Positions 15,231 to 23,731 of a DNA stretch of 64,000 bases are shown here, piece by piece; positions within the stretch are counted from its first letter, which is position 1; every line of letters begins with the position of its first letter. The position numbers and the translations under genes are program-made. This DNA comes from Micromonospora narathiwatensis (lineage in GTDB: Bacteria; Actinomycetota; Actinomycetes; Mycobacteriales; Micromonosporaceae): the NCBI RefSeq assembly GCF_900089605.1, contig NZ_LT594324.1, positions 5,022,001 to 5,086,000 of the forward strand, written 5' to 3'. The notes under the pieces are model-generated. The model worked only from the letters and a program-made list of their open reading frames with translations, made no database searches and was not told the origin of the DNA.

Positions 15231-18200
15231 GTCGCTCTTCCACGCCGGGTTCCCCGGCCGGGCGTTCGGTCGGCCCGCACGGTAACCGAGCGCGATCGTT
15301 CGACTACCCTCAGGCCGAGGAGCCGGACGAGGTCGCGCTGGATCCGGCGCTGGTGACCAGCCCCGGGCACGGCCGGGTCGGCGTCTTCCAGCCGCCGCGA
15401 CCGGCGGGGCCCCGCGCCTCCGGCCACGAGCAGCGGGTGCCGGCGGTCGGCGACAACGGCGACATCGACTCGCCCTTCCTCGACCTCTTCGGCGGCGCAC
15501 AACCCGGCGTACGGCGTCCGGCCGCCCGTCCCCCGAGTCCGCCCGCGGCGGCCCCGGCCGAGCCGACACCCGTGGTGGCGCCGCCCCGCCGGGGGATCGG
15601 GCGGGAGGTGCCGCCGATCCCGCACCAGCCCGCCGCCCCGGCCGAGCCGGCCACGCCGCCCCCGACCATTGGCGGCGACACACCGGACGAGCCACCCGCC
15701 GCCCGACGGCGGGAGAGCGCCCCGGGCGTACGCCCGGTCGGCCGGACCCGCGACCTCACCGAGACCGGCCACGCCACCGAGCCGCCGGACCGGCCCGCCG
15801 AGCGGACGGCCGCCCCCGATCCGGCAACCGCGACCCGTACCCGGGTGCCGCACCAGCCCGGCGAGCGGCTGCCCGCGCTCCGGCCGACCACCGAGCCGGA
15901 ACTGGCCGACCCCGAGCCCACGGTCGACCGGCCCGGCCGGCGAGGCGACCGACGCGCGGCGGAGGCGGCCCGGCCGAACGGCCGCGAGGTCGCCGCCCCC
16001 GCCAGCCGGGAGGTGACCCCACCTCGACAGCGCTCCGCGGAGCGCGGCGGCAAGCCCGTCAAGCCGGTCCGGGTACGCGCCCCGAAGATCAAATTCGGCG
16101 ACCGCGACCCGTCGGTGGAACTGGCGATCACCGAGATCGCCGGCCATCTCACCTTCACCCCGAACACGGTCACCGCCTGGTACTGGCTGCCCGAGGTGCG
16201 GTGGGCGTTCCGCCCCGACGCCGAACGGGAGGCGCTGCTCTCGGCGATCTCCGAGCAGTACGCCGGCCTGGCCGGCTTCCGGCTGCACCTGCGCCGCACC
16301 ACCCGCCCCTTCCCGGCCGACGAGTGGGCGCGCACCATCGACGGGCACACCGCGTCGCCGCTGCCCGACGTAGCCGGCACACCCGGCTGGGCCGACCACC
16401 TGGTCGCCGCGCAGCGACACCTGATGGCGGTCAACCACGCGGAGGGGCAGACCTACCTCGGCGTCACCTTCGCCCGCCGGTCGCTGGGCGACTCGCTCAC
16501 CGAACGGCTGCTGCGCACCTTCGGCCGGGGCACCGCCGACGGCGAGCGCCGCAAGCTGGGCCGCACGGTCGAGCAGTTCGACGAGGTGCTCGGGGCGTTC
16601 GGCATGCGCGGACGCCGGGTGAGCGCACAGGAGTTGGAATGGCTGCTCTACCGTTCCGTCGCGCTCTGCATGGCGCCGCCGGGCGCGCTCTCCCCGGTGA
16701 CCAACGGGCGGTGGGAGCACGGTGACCTGCTCGCCCTCACCGAGCAGGTGGAGCGCTACCGGACCCCGTACGGCTCGACGGTGAAGCTGGTCAACCGGAT
16801 GACCGGCGAGGAGCGGCACGTGGCCGTACTCGCCGTCGGTCGGATGGAGCCGCTGGAGATCCCCGAACGGCACGAGCCCTGGCTGCACTTCCACGAGCGG
16901 CTGCCATGGCCGATGGAACTGTCCACCCGGGTGGACATCCTCGGCTCCGGCGACTCCTTCCGGAACCTGGAGCACCGGCTCCGGATGATCCGTTCCCAGC
17001 AGCTCGACTACGCCGAACACGGCATCGACGCACCGCCGGAGCTGGAACGGCTCGCCAAGCGGGCGCTGGTGATCGGCGACGAGATGACCACCGGCCTGCC
17101 GGTCGACTCGGCCCGTGCGCACGGCTGGCACCGGATCGCGGTCGGCGGCCGGACCCGGGAGGAGTGCCTGGAGCGGGCCCGCCGGCTCATCCAGCTCTAC
17201 TCCCGTGAGCTGCGGATCTCGCTCCAGCACCCGAAGAACCAGGACTGGCTGGCCCGCGAGTTCATCCCCGGCGAGCCGATCGCCAACACCGGCTACGTCC
17301 GGCGGATGCCGGTCAATCTGCTCGCCGCGGCGCTGCCGCAGGCCGCCTCCACGGTCGGCGACCGGCGCGGCGACCTGATCGGCCGTACCGCCGGCACCTG
17401 CCGCCGGCCGGTCTTCCTCGACCTGCACTTCCCGATGGAGGTCCGGGAGCGTTCCGGCCTCGCGGTCTTCGTCGCCGAACCGGGTGGCGGCAAGTCCACC
17501 CTGCTCGGCGCGCTCGGCTACCTGGCCGCCCGGCGCGGCGTCCAGGTGACCCTGCTCGACCCGTCCGGCCCGCTGGCCCGGCTCTGCGCGATGCCGGAGC
17601 TGGCGCCGTACTCCCGCGTGCTCAACCTGACCGGCTCCGAGCAGGGCACCCTCGCCCCGTACGCGCTGATCCCGACGCCGCTGCGGAGCGAGTTCAGCGA
17701 CGGGCCGGCGGGCGACCGGGAGTTCGAGATCGCCATCTCCAACGCCCGCGCCGAGCGACGCATGCTGGTGCAGGACATCTGCATGATGCTGGTGCCGCCG
17801 CAGGTGGCCCGGGAGGCGTCCACCGCGACCCTGTTCCGGCACGCCGTACGCCAGGTGCCGGCCGAAGAGACGTCCACCCTGGACGACGTGGTCGCCTGCC
17901 TTCAAGGGCTGGACGACGAGGCCGGCCGGGAATTGGCGAACCTGCTGCTGGACACGGCCGAGATGCCGCTGGCCATGCTCTTCTTCGGCCGGCCGCCGGA
18001 GAACCTGCTCGGCGCCGACGCCGCGCTCACCGTGATCACCATGGCCGGGCTCCGGCTGCCCGACCTCAAGATCGAACGCGAGTACTGGTCGGCCGAGGAG
18101 GCACTCGCCCTGCCGATGCTGCACACCGCGCACCGGCTCGCCGTCCGGCGCTGCTACGGCGGCTCGATGTCCTCCCGCAAGCTGGTCGGCCTGGACGAGG

Positions 18201-18649
18201 CGCACTTCATGGAGGGCTGGCGTTCCGGGCGGTCGTTCCTGGTCCGCCTCGCCCGCGACTCGCGCAAGTGGAACCTCGCCGCCCTGGTCGCCTCGCAGAA
18301 CCCGAAGGACATCCTCGGCCTCGACGTGCAGAACCTCGTCTCCACCGTGTTCGTCGGCCGGATCGCCGAGGACGCCGAGATCGCCTCGGAGGCGCTGCGT
18401 CTGCTCCGGGTGCCGGTCGACGACGGTTACGAAGCCACCCTGGCGTCGCTGTCCCAGGCCGACTCCGGATCGGCCACCCGGCTCGGCTTCCGCGAGTTCG
18501 TGATGCGCGACGTCGACGGGCGCGTGCAGAAGGTCCGGGTCGACGTGTCGTACGTCGACGGACTGCTGGAACACCTGGACACCACCCCCGCCGCGGTCGC
18601 CCAGTCGGCCGGGGCGCTACCGACCGTCCTGGCTGATCTGGAGGCGTGA
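15227..18649 (+). CDS. VirB4-type secretion ATPase
   Basis: A 1140-residue protein. The first ~290 residues are Pro/Ala/Arg-rich and probably disordered. A folded region follows from about residue 300 and an ATPase domain at the C-terminal third: Walker A AEPGGGKSTLLGAL near 751-764 and Walker B KLVGLDEAHFMEG near 984-996, followed by WNLAALVASQNPKDI, the motif usual in VirB4/TraC/TcpF ATPases. It would energise assembly or substrate movement through the envelope channel formed by its neighbours. Start ATG 15227 overlaps the micro-ORF stop; the next gene begins 1 nt after the stop. Confidence 0.85.
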   Translation: MSRSSTPGSPAGRSVGPHGNRARSFDYPQAEEPDEVALDPALVTSPGHGRVGVFQPPRPAGPRASGHEQRVPAVGDNGDIDSPFLDLFGGAQPGVRRPAARPPSPPAAAPAEPTPVVAPPRRGIGREVPPIPHQPAAPAEPATPPPTIGGDTPDEPPAARRRESAPGVRPVGRTRDLTETGHATEPPDRPAERTAAPDPATATRTRVPHQPGERLPALRPTTEPELADPEPTVDRPGRRGDRRAAEAARPNGREVAAPASREVTPPRQRSAERGGKPVKPVRVRAPKIKFGDRDPSVELAITEIAGHLTFTPNTVTAWYWLPEVRWAFRPDAEREALLSAISEQYAGLAGFRLHLRRTTRPFPADEWARTIDGHTASPLPDVAGTPGWADHLVAAQRHLMAVNHAEGQTYLGVTFARRSLGDSLTERLLRTFGRGTADGERRKLGRTVEQFDEVLGAFGMRGRRVSAQELEWLLYRSVALCMAPPGALSPVTNGRWEHGDLLALTEQVERYRTPYGSTVKLVNRMTGEERHVAVLAVGRMEPLEIPERHEPWLHFHERLPWPMELSTRVDILGSGDSFRNLEHRLRMIRSQQLDYAEHGIDAPPELERLAKRALVIGDEMTTGLPVDSARAHGWHRIAVGGRTREECLERARRLIQLYSRELRISLQHPKNQDWLAREFIPGEPIANTGYVRRMPVNLLAAALPQAASTVGDRRGDLIGRTAGTCRRPVFLDLHFPMEVRERSGLAVFVAEPGGGKSTLLGALGYLAARRGVQVTLLDPSGPLARLCAMPELAPYSRVLNLTGSEQGTLAPYALIPTPLRSEFSDGPAGDREFEIAISNARAERRMLVQDICMMLVPPQVAREASTATLFRHAVRQVPAEETSTLDDVVACLQGLDDEAGRELANLLLDTAEMPLAMLFFGRPPENLLGADAALTVITMAGLRLPDLKIEREYWSAEEALALPMLHTAHRLAVRRCYGGSMSSRKLVGLDEAHFMEGWRSGRSFLVRLARDSRKWNLAALVASQNPKDILGLDVQNLVSTVFVGRIAEDAEIASEALRLLRVPVDDGYEATLASLSQADSGSATRLGFREFVMRDVDGRVQKVRVDVSYVDGLLEHLDTTPAAVAQSAGALPTVLADLEA

Positions 18650-18650
18650 C

Positions 18651-20576
18651 ATGGCGAGGGCCCGGGCACGGATCGCGGCGCTCCTCCTCGCGCTCGGCGT
18701 ACTCGCCGGGGCCACCATCTCCTGGCCGCTGGTCGGGGCCACACCCGCGTACGCCGCAGAACCCACCCCGGCACCGGCTGAGCTGTGCACCACCAAGCAG
18801 TGGCAGGCCGACTTCCGCGCCTGCGTCGCCAAGCTGCACTCAGTCGCTGACGATCAGGTCACCTGTCGCAACGCACCCGTGCCCAGCGCGCCGGACTCAG
18901 GCCTCGCCGGCTGGTTCGCCTCCCGGCCCGACTCCGCGAAGCTTCCCGGCCCGAAGGGCCTCTACAGCGACTACGGTTACGCCGGGTACAGCTACACGAC
19001 GTACGACGTCGACGGCGGCTGCGCGTCATCGGTCCTTCACCCGGACTACCGCTTCACCAACATGGTCGCGAACGGCGAGTTCATGTTCGCGAACGCGGTG
19101 ATCGGCGCGTCGAACGCACTGCGGGAGCGGGCCTGGGACCCACGGTCGATGTGGCGCTGGGCGGATCCGCTGGTGGAGCAGGCCACCAAGGCCGTCTACC
19201 AGAAGGTGTTCAGCGTCTTCGGCATCATTACGCTCTGCGTGGTCGGCCTCTACCTGATCTGGCGGTCACGCCAGTCGGACATGAGCAACGCCATGACCAC
19301 GGCCGGCTGGGCGGTGCTGGTGATGGTGGCGGTGACCGCCCTGGCCGCCTGGCCGGTGAAGTCGGCGAACATCGCCGACAACACCCTGATCACCACACTC
19401 GGCGTCGTACACGACGCCGTCGGCCCGGCAACTCGGGACACGCCTGCCGGCCAATGCGACGACCCGAACCCGGAGGCGTGTAAGGACCACCGTCTCCCAG
19501 CCGTCCGGGCCAGTGACACCGCCACCGAGACGATGCTGTATCGGAACTGGCTGCGGGGGGTGCTCGGCTCGGCCGACAGCGAGACCGCCAACAAGTACGG
19601 CCAGGCGCTCTACGACGCCAAGTCGCTTTCCTGGGAAGAGTCGGAGAAGCTCCGGCAGAACCCGGCGACACGCGAGGCCACGATCAAGGCCAAGCAGCAG
19701 CAGTGGGCCCGGGTCGCCGAGCAGATCAAGACGGAGGACCCGGAGGCGTACGAATACCTCAGGGGTGTCCGGGACATGGACCGGATCGGCGCCGGCTTCA
19801 TCGCGGTGCTGGCCTCGCTGCTCTTCGCAATGTTCGACCTGACCGCCTCGCTGCTGGTGCTGCTCGGCTTCCTGATCTTCCGCTGGGCGGTGATCGCCGC
19901 GCCGATCCTCGGCACGGTCGGTCTGATGCGCCCGGCGAGCGCCGGGCTTCGCCGGCTCGCGAACGCAGTGGTGGCGGCCGTCTTCAACATCGCCATCTTC
20001 GGCACCGGCGCGGCCATCTACCTGTTCGCCGTAGACCTCATCATGAACACCCCGACCCTGCCCGGCTGGCTGCAGGTGGTCCTGGTCTGGCTCTGCGGTG
20101 TGGTGGGCTGGCTGCTGCTCCGCCCGTACCGACGGATCACCCAGCTCGGTGGCAAGGACAGCAGCGAGGCGATCAGCTCGGCCGGCTCCTGGCACCGCCG
20201 GTTCTTCCGGGACATGCGAATCGCGGCCCGGCTGGACGTGGCCGAGCCGGGCGGCACCGCCGAGCCTGCGGTCAGCCGGCGGCGCGGCGTGACGACCGAC
20301 CAGAGCAGCCTGCGGCCCGAGGCCCGGCACGAGGATCCGTCGCACAGTGCCACGGCCAGCGAGCGTGAGCGGCCGGACGGGCGGGAATCTGCCGACGAGG
20401 CCCCCGCGCCCGAGCGGAAGGGCGGGCGGACAGCGCCTCGTCCGCGCCGGCAGCCGGCGAGTTGGACGGAGCCGGACGTGCCTGAGGAGGCTCCCTCCTT
20501 CGCCATCTACCGGCCGGACTCGGCCGACCGCACGCCGGCCAAACCGACTCCCCGAGTGCGCTCCGAGGCGCGGTGA
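18651..20576 (+). CDS. VirB6/TrbL-like polytopic membrane protein
   Basis: A 641-residue protein with a signal peptide (residues 1-35, ending TPAYAAEP), a Cys-containing extracytoplasmic domain (about 36-180), a pair of TM segments near 185-236, a large loop, then a cluster of TM segments between about 378 and 490 (including FIAVLASLLFAMFDLTASLL and VVAAVFNIAIFGTGAAIYLF) and a charged cytoplasmic tail. This is the layout of VirB6/TrbL/TcpH channel proteins. ATG 18651 directly follows the VirB4 stop. It overlaps the next gene (TGATG). Confidence 0.8.
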   Translation: MARARARIAALLLALGVLAGATISWPLVGATPAYAAEPTPAPAELCTTKQWQADFRACVAKLHSVADDQVTCRNAPVPSAPDSGLAGWFASRPDSAKLPGPKGLYSDYGYAGYSYTTYDVDGGCASSVLHPDYRFTNMVANGEFMFANAVIGASNALRERAWDPRSMWRWADPLVEQATKAVYQKVFSVFGIITLCVVGLYLIWRSRQSDMSNAMTTAGWAVLVMVAVTALAAWPVKSANIADNTLITTLGVVHDAVGPATRDTPAGQCDDPNPEACKDHRLPAVRASDTATETMLYRNWLRGVLGSADSETANKYGQALYDAKSLSWEESEKLRQNPATREATIKAKQQQWARVAEQIKTEDPEAYEYLRGVRDMDRIGAGFIAVLASLLFAMFDLTASLLVLLGFLIFRWAVIAAPILGTVGLMRPASAGLRRLANAVVAAVFNIAIFGTGAAIYLFAVDLIMNTPTLPGWLQVVLVWLCGVVGWLLLRPYRRITQLGGKDSSEAISSAGSWHRRFFRDMRIAARLDVAEPGGTAEPAVSRRRGVTTDQSSLRPEARHEDPSHSATASERERPDGRESADEAPAPERKGGRTAPRPRRQPASWTEPDVPEEAPSFAIYRPDSADRTPAKPTPRVRSEAR

Positions 20577-21130
20577 TGTCGATGCGTCGGGCGCTGGAAT
20601 TCCTGTTCACCCGGGTACTGCGATCCCGGCTCGGCATCGCGCTCGTGATCGCCGCCCTGGTCTTCGGCGTCATCGGGGCGGCCCGGCTGGTGTCGGGGCC
20701 GGTCGATCCGACCGCCGGCCTGAGCAACCGGCCACGCGAGCCGATCAGCACGGTCGACCCGGAGGCCGGTGATGACGGGGTGCTGGCCAACTCGGCCGCG
20801 CCGACCCCGAAGACGCGCCCAGGCGAGCTGCCCCCCGAGCAGGCCGCCGCTCGCTTCACCACCGCCTGGCTGACCGGCCCGGGCAGCAGCGCGGACAAGT
20901 GGCAGGCCCACCTGCAGCCGCTCGCCACGCCCGCGCTGATCGAGAAGCTGACCGGCGCGGACCCGGAGAGTGTGCCCGCTCGACGGGTCACCGGCGAGGT
21001 GGCCCTCCGGCCCCGGACGGAGACCTTCGTGGAGGCGCTGATCCCGCTCGACAACGGCCAGCTCCGGCTCGAACTGGTGGCACCGGACGGCCACTGGCTG
21101 GTGGACGCGGTCGACTGGGAGCGGCAGTGA
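20576..21130 (+). CDS. Single-pass membrane protein with VirB8/TcpC-like soluble domain
   Basis: About 184 residues: one N-terminal TM segment (LGIALVIAALVFGVIGAARLV), a flexible Pro-rich linker, and an extracytoplasmic domain of about 100 residues (AAARFTTAWLTGPGSSADKW to the C-terminal LRLELVAPDGHWLVDAVDW). The fold predicted from this pattern is NTF2-like, as in VirB8/TcpC scaffold proteins. ATG 20576 overlaps the preceding stop (TGATG); GTG 20573 is an alternative one codon earlier. The stop overlaps the next gene (GTGA). Confidence 0.72.
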   Translation: MSMRRALEFLFTRVLRSRLGIALVIAALVFGVIGAARLVSGPVDPTAGLSNRPREPISTVDPEAGDDGVLANSAAPTPKTRPGELPPEQAAARFTTAWLTGPGSSADKWQAHLQPLATPALIEKLTGADPESVPARRVTGEVALRPRTETFVEALIPLDNGQLRLELVAPDGHWLVDAVDWERQ

Positions 21131-22296
21131 GCGCGGCGGGCCGGGTCCCGGGCCGGCGGAAGTTGCGGCTCGGCTTCCTGTCCGCTGTCGTGACCGCGGT
21201 GCTCACCCTGCTCTGCTGCGCCGGCGGCGCCGGCGCGTTCTTCCTCACCGAGCTGGGCGGCGACGAGAAGGACCGGCTGACCGCCAGCCTGGCCTGCGAC
21301 CCCGCCTACCAGGTCAACATCACCGGGGACATGCCACGTTTCAGTGAGTACGGCGACGGCCAGCTACGCAACGCGGCCATCATCATCAAGGTCGGCCAGG
21401 AGATGAACCTGCCCGCTCGTGGATGGGTGATCGCACTGGCGACCGCGATGCAGGAGTCCGCCCTGCGCAACCTCGCCAACAGCACGGTGCCGGCCTCGCT
21501 GGCGCTGCCGCACGAGGGCATCGGCTCCGACCACGACTCGCTCGGCCTGTTCCAGCAGCGACCCGGCTGGGGCAGTGTTCAGCAGCGGATGACGCCCTCG
21601 TACACCGCGCGGAAGTTCTACGAGAAGCTGCTCCAGGTGCCGAACTGGCAGCAGCGACCGCTGACCGTGGTGGCACAGCGGGTTCAGGTCAGTGCCTTTC
21701 CCGACGCTTACGCGAAGCACGAGGACCTGGCTGGCCGGATCGTGGACGCGCTCGCCGGCGGCGCCGCCCGCACCGTGGAGATCGCCGGCAAGGCGGTCTG
21801 CGACGCTGCCGCTGGCACCCGGATCGCCGCCTCCGGCTGGACCGCCCCGATCCCCGGTGGCGTCGGCTCCGGCTTCCGCACCGCGGAACGCCCCAGCCAC
21901 AACGGCGTCGACATCGCCGCGAACAAGAGGACCCCGATCCACGCGGCATCCGCCGGTCGGGTGCTGGTGGCCCGCTGCGATCCCGACCACTCAGGACGGC
22001 GGGACTGCGACCGCGACGGCTGGCCGGGCAAGGGTGGTTGCGGCTGGTTCGTGGACATCCTGCATGCCGGCGGATACATCACTCGCTACTGCCACATGGT
22101 GGAGCGCCCCGGCGTGGTGCCCGGGCAGTCGGTGGCGGCCGGCCAGGTGATCGGCCACTCCGGGAGCAGCGGGAACTCCTCCGGCCCGCACCTGCACTTC
22201 GAGGTGCACGTGGACGCCGACCGGTCAAGCCGGGGCGCGATCAACCCGGTGCCGTTCATGTGGGATCGCGGCGCTCCATTGAACGGCAAAACGTAA
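21127..22296 (+). CDS. Secreted cell-wall hydrolase: lysozyme-like plus M23 peptidase
   Basis: A 389-residue bifunctional wall enzyme. One TM/signal segment near residues 17-42 (LSAVVTAVLTLLCCAGGAGAFFL), a lytic-transglycosylase-like region at about 75-200 (VIALATAMQESALRNL, SLGLFQQRPGWG), and a C-terminal M23 endopeptidase with the zinc ligands in HNGVDI (from residue 258) and HLHFEV (from residue 356). In conjugative type IV systems such an enzyme (VirB1, Orf14, TcpG) opens the wall for the channel. GTG 21127 overlaps the previous stop. Confidence 0.88.
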   Translation: MSAAGRVPGRRKLRLGFLSAVVTAVLTLLCCAGGAGAFFLTELGGDEKDRLTASLACDPAYQVNITGDMPRFSEYGDGQLRNAAIIIKVGQEMNLPARGWVIALATAMQESALRNLANSTVPASLALPHEGIGSDHDSLGLFQQRPGWGSVQQRMTPSYTARKFYEKLLQVPNWQQRPLTVVAQRVQVSAFPDAYAKHEDLAGRIVDALAGGAARTVEIAGKAVCDAAAGTRIAASGWTAPIPGGVGSGFRTAERPSHNGVDIAANKRTPIHAASAGRVLVARCDPDHSGRRDCDRDGWPGKGGCGWFVDILHAGGYITRYCHMVERPGVVPGQSVAAGQVIGHSGSSGNSSGPHLHFEVHVDADRSSRGAINPVPFMWDRGAPLNGKT

Positions 22297-22308
22297 GGTC
22301 GCCGACCC

Positions 22309-22908
22309 ATGAGTAATCCACTGCCCGACCCCTTTGCGGGCCAGCCCGACTGGGCGCCGAAGCCACCCCGACCAGTCGAGATCGTTCCCGCCACCGGCCG
22401 GATCGAACTGCGCGGCCGGCGGGTGCTGGTCGGGCTGCCCGGCCTCGGTTGGCGGGCTGATCTGCGGGCCGACGAGCGGGTGGTACAGGGCAGCCGGACG
22501 TATGTGCCGGTCATCGCGGAACACGAGTGGTATCGCGCCGAGTCAGAGCAGGTGGAGGTGTTCGCGCCGCTGGTACCGGTGGAGCGGGTCTGGGTGGAGA
22601 CGGTCGGCGAACGCCTGCCGTCCGGCCGCCAGCCCCATACGGGCCTCCGCCTGGTCTCCCTCGACGCGCCCGCTCATCGCCCGCCCACCCCGGTCTTCGA
22701 GGCGGACTCGGTGGTCGGCCGGCGCGTGGTGCACGTGTCGGGAACGGCCGAGCAGCGCGACCTCCGCGCGGTGACCGAGACCTACTCCGGCGCGGACGGG
22801 GACATCTGCGTCCGGGTGGCTCCGGAGATCGAGTGGTACCGGTGGGCGTGGCGTGGTCAGGCACCGACCACGTTAGAGGTCCCGGTCCACCTGCTCTGGC
22901 TCGAGTAA
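22309..22908 (+). CDS. Hypothetical protein, last gene of the secretion-like cluster
   Basis: A 199-residue soluble protein without TM segments, beginning MSNPLPDPFAGQPDW. Two loosely similar halves are visible, each with an EWYR motif (AEHEWYRAE near 68-76 and APEIEWYRWAW near 180-190). No domain is recognised. It follows the M23 enzyme after 12 nt on the same strand and ends 2 nt from the convergent gene at 22911, so it is the end of the transcription unit. A cytoplasmic accessory or substrate protein of the cluster is possible (inference). Confidence 0.65.
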   Translation: MSNPLPDPFAGQPDWAPKPPRPVEIVPATGRIELRGRRVLVGLPGLGWRADLRADERVVQGSRTYVPVIAEHEWYRAESEQVEVFAPLVPVERVWVETVGERLPSGRQPHTGLRLVSLDAPAHRPPTPVFEADSVVGRRVVHVSGTAEQRDLRAVTETYSGADGDICVRVAPEIEWYRWAWRGQAPTTLEVPVHLLWLE

Positions 22909-22910
22909 CG

Positions 22911-23471
22911 TCAGTCGATTTTTTCTCCGGCGCAGACGCGCCAACCGCCCCTGTCGACCACCTGGAACTGCCAGTCCTCACGTCTGCTGCTCCGTGTCTG
23001 ACCGTCGGCCGAGCTAGAAATGGTCAAGGTTGTGGTGACTGACTCACCATCGGCATTCTTCACGCTGGTGAGGGGTCCCCAGCTCACCCGGACAACAACG
23101 TTGAAGTTCGTCTCACGCCGCTCCAGTTCGCCTCGAAGACCATCGACGGCAGCGAGATCAGCACCGGCCCCGCAGGCATACTCGTTTGCCTTCGTGTCGT
23201 CGCGGGAGACCAGTAACGCACGTAGGTAGTTGTCCACCACCACGTCGGGGGCGCTGCGGTCGGGGGCGGTCGCACGGTCGTACAGCACATAGCCGACGAC
23301 CGCACCGCCTGCACAGAGCAGCGCCAGCAGCCCTGCCACAACCGCGAGGACGGTACGCAGCCGCTGGCGCGGACGTTCCGGCGCCGGAGCCGGCGCGGGG
23401 GGCGCCAACTGCTCGGGCGGGGTCCGCTGCGCCGGTACGCGGGAGACCTGGGAACCGGCGGGGGGCTGCAC
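22911..23471 (-). CDS. Single-pass membrane protein with small extracytoplasmic domain
   Basis: A 186-residue protein: Pro-rich cytoplasmic N-terminus (about 40 residues), one TM segment (TVLAVVAGLLALLCAGGAVVGYVLY), then an NTF2-like region starting DVVVDNYLRALLVSRDDTKANEYACG and ending in RVCAGEKID, with two Cys that may form a disulfide. GTG 23471 is chosen because AGGAGG lies 8 nt upstream; the GTG 9 nt earlier overlaps that SD. Many actinobacteria have similar secreted-domain proteins of unknown role. Divergent from the FtsK-like gene. Confidence 0.7.
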   Translation of the reverse strand: MQPPAGSQVSRVPAQRTPPEQLAPPAPAPAPERPRQRLRTVLAVVAGLLALLCAGGAVVGYVLYDRATAPDRSAPDVVVDNYLRALLVSRDDTKANEYACGAGADLAAVDGLRGELERRETNFNVVVRVSWGPLTSVKNADGESVTTTLTISSSADGQTRSSRREDWQFQVVDRGGWRVCAGEKID

Positions 23472-23731
23472 TGATTCCACCTCCTGAGGCTATCCGCTGC
23501 GCCGCCCGTACCCAATGCCCCAGATCCCCGGATCGTGGCGAACCGCCGGGCGATCGGACGCGGCGCGGGCAGGGTCAGCCCCAGCCGGTACGAGCCTGGG
23601 TCCGGGCACGTGGCGGGCTGAGCGGCTCCCATGGTGAGCCTGCTCACCGCTGACGCAATGACCGGCGCAGCGCCGACCGACATCCCTGAGGACGGACCTC
23701 AACTGGGATACCGTCACACCTCGGGGAGGAG

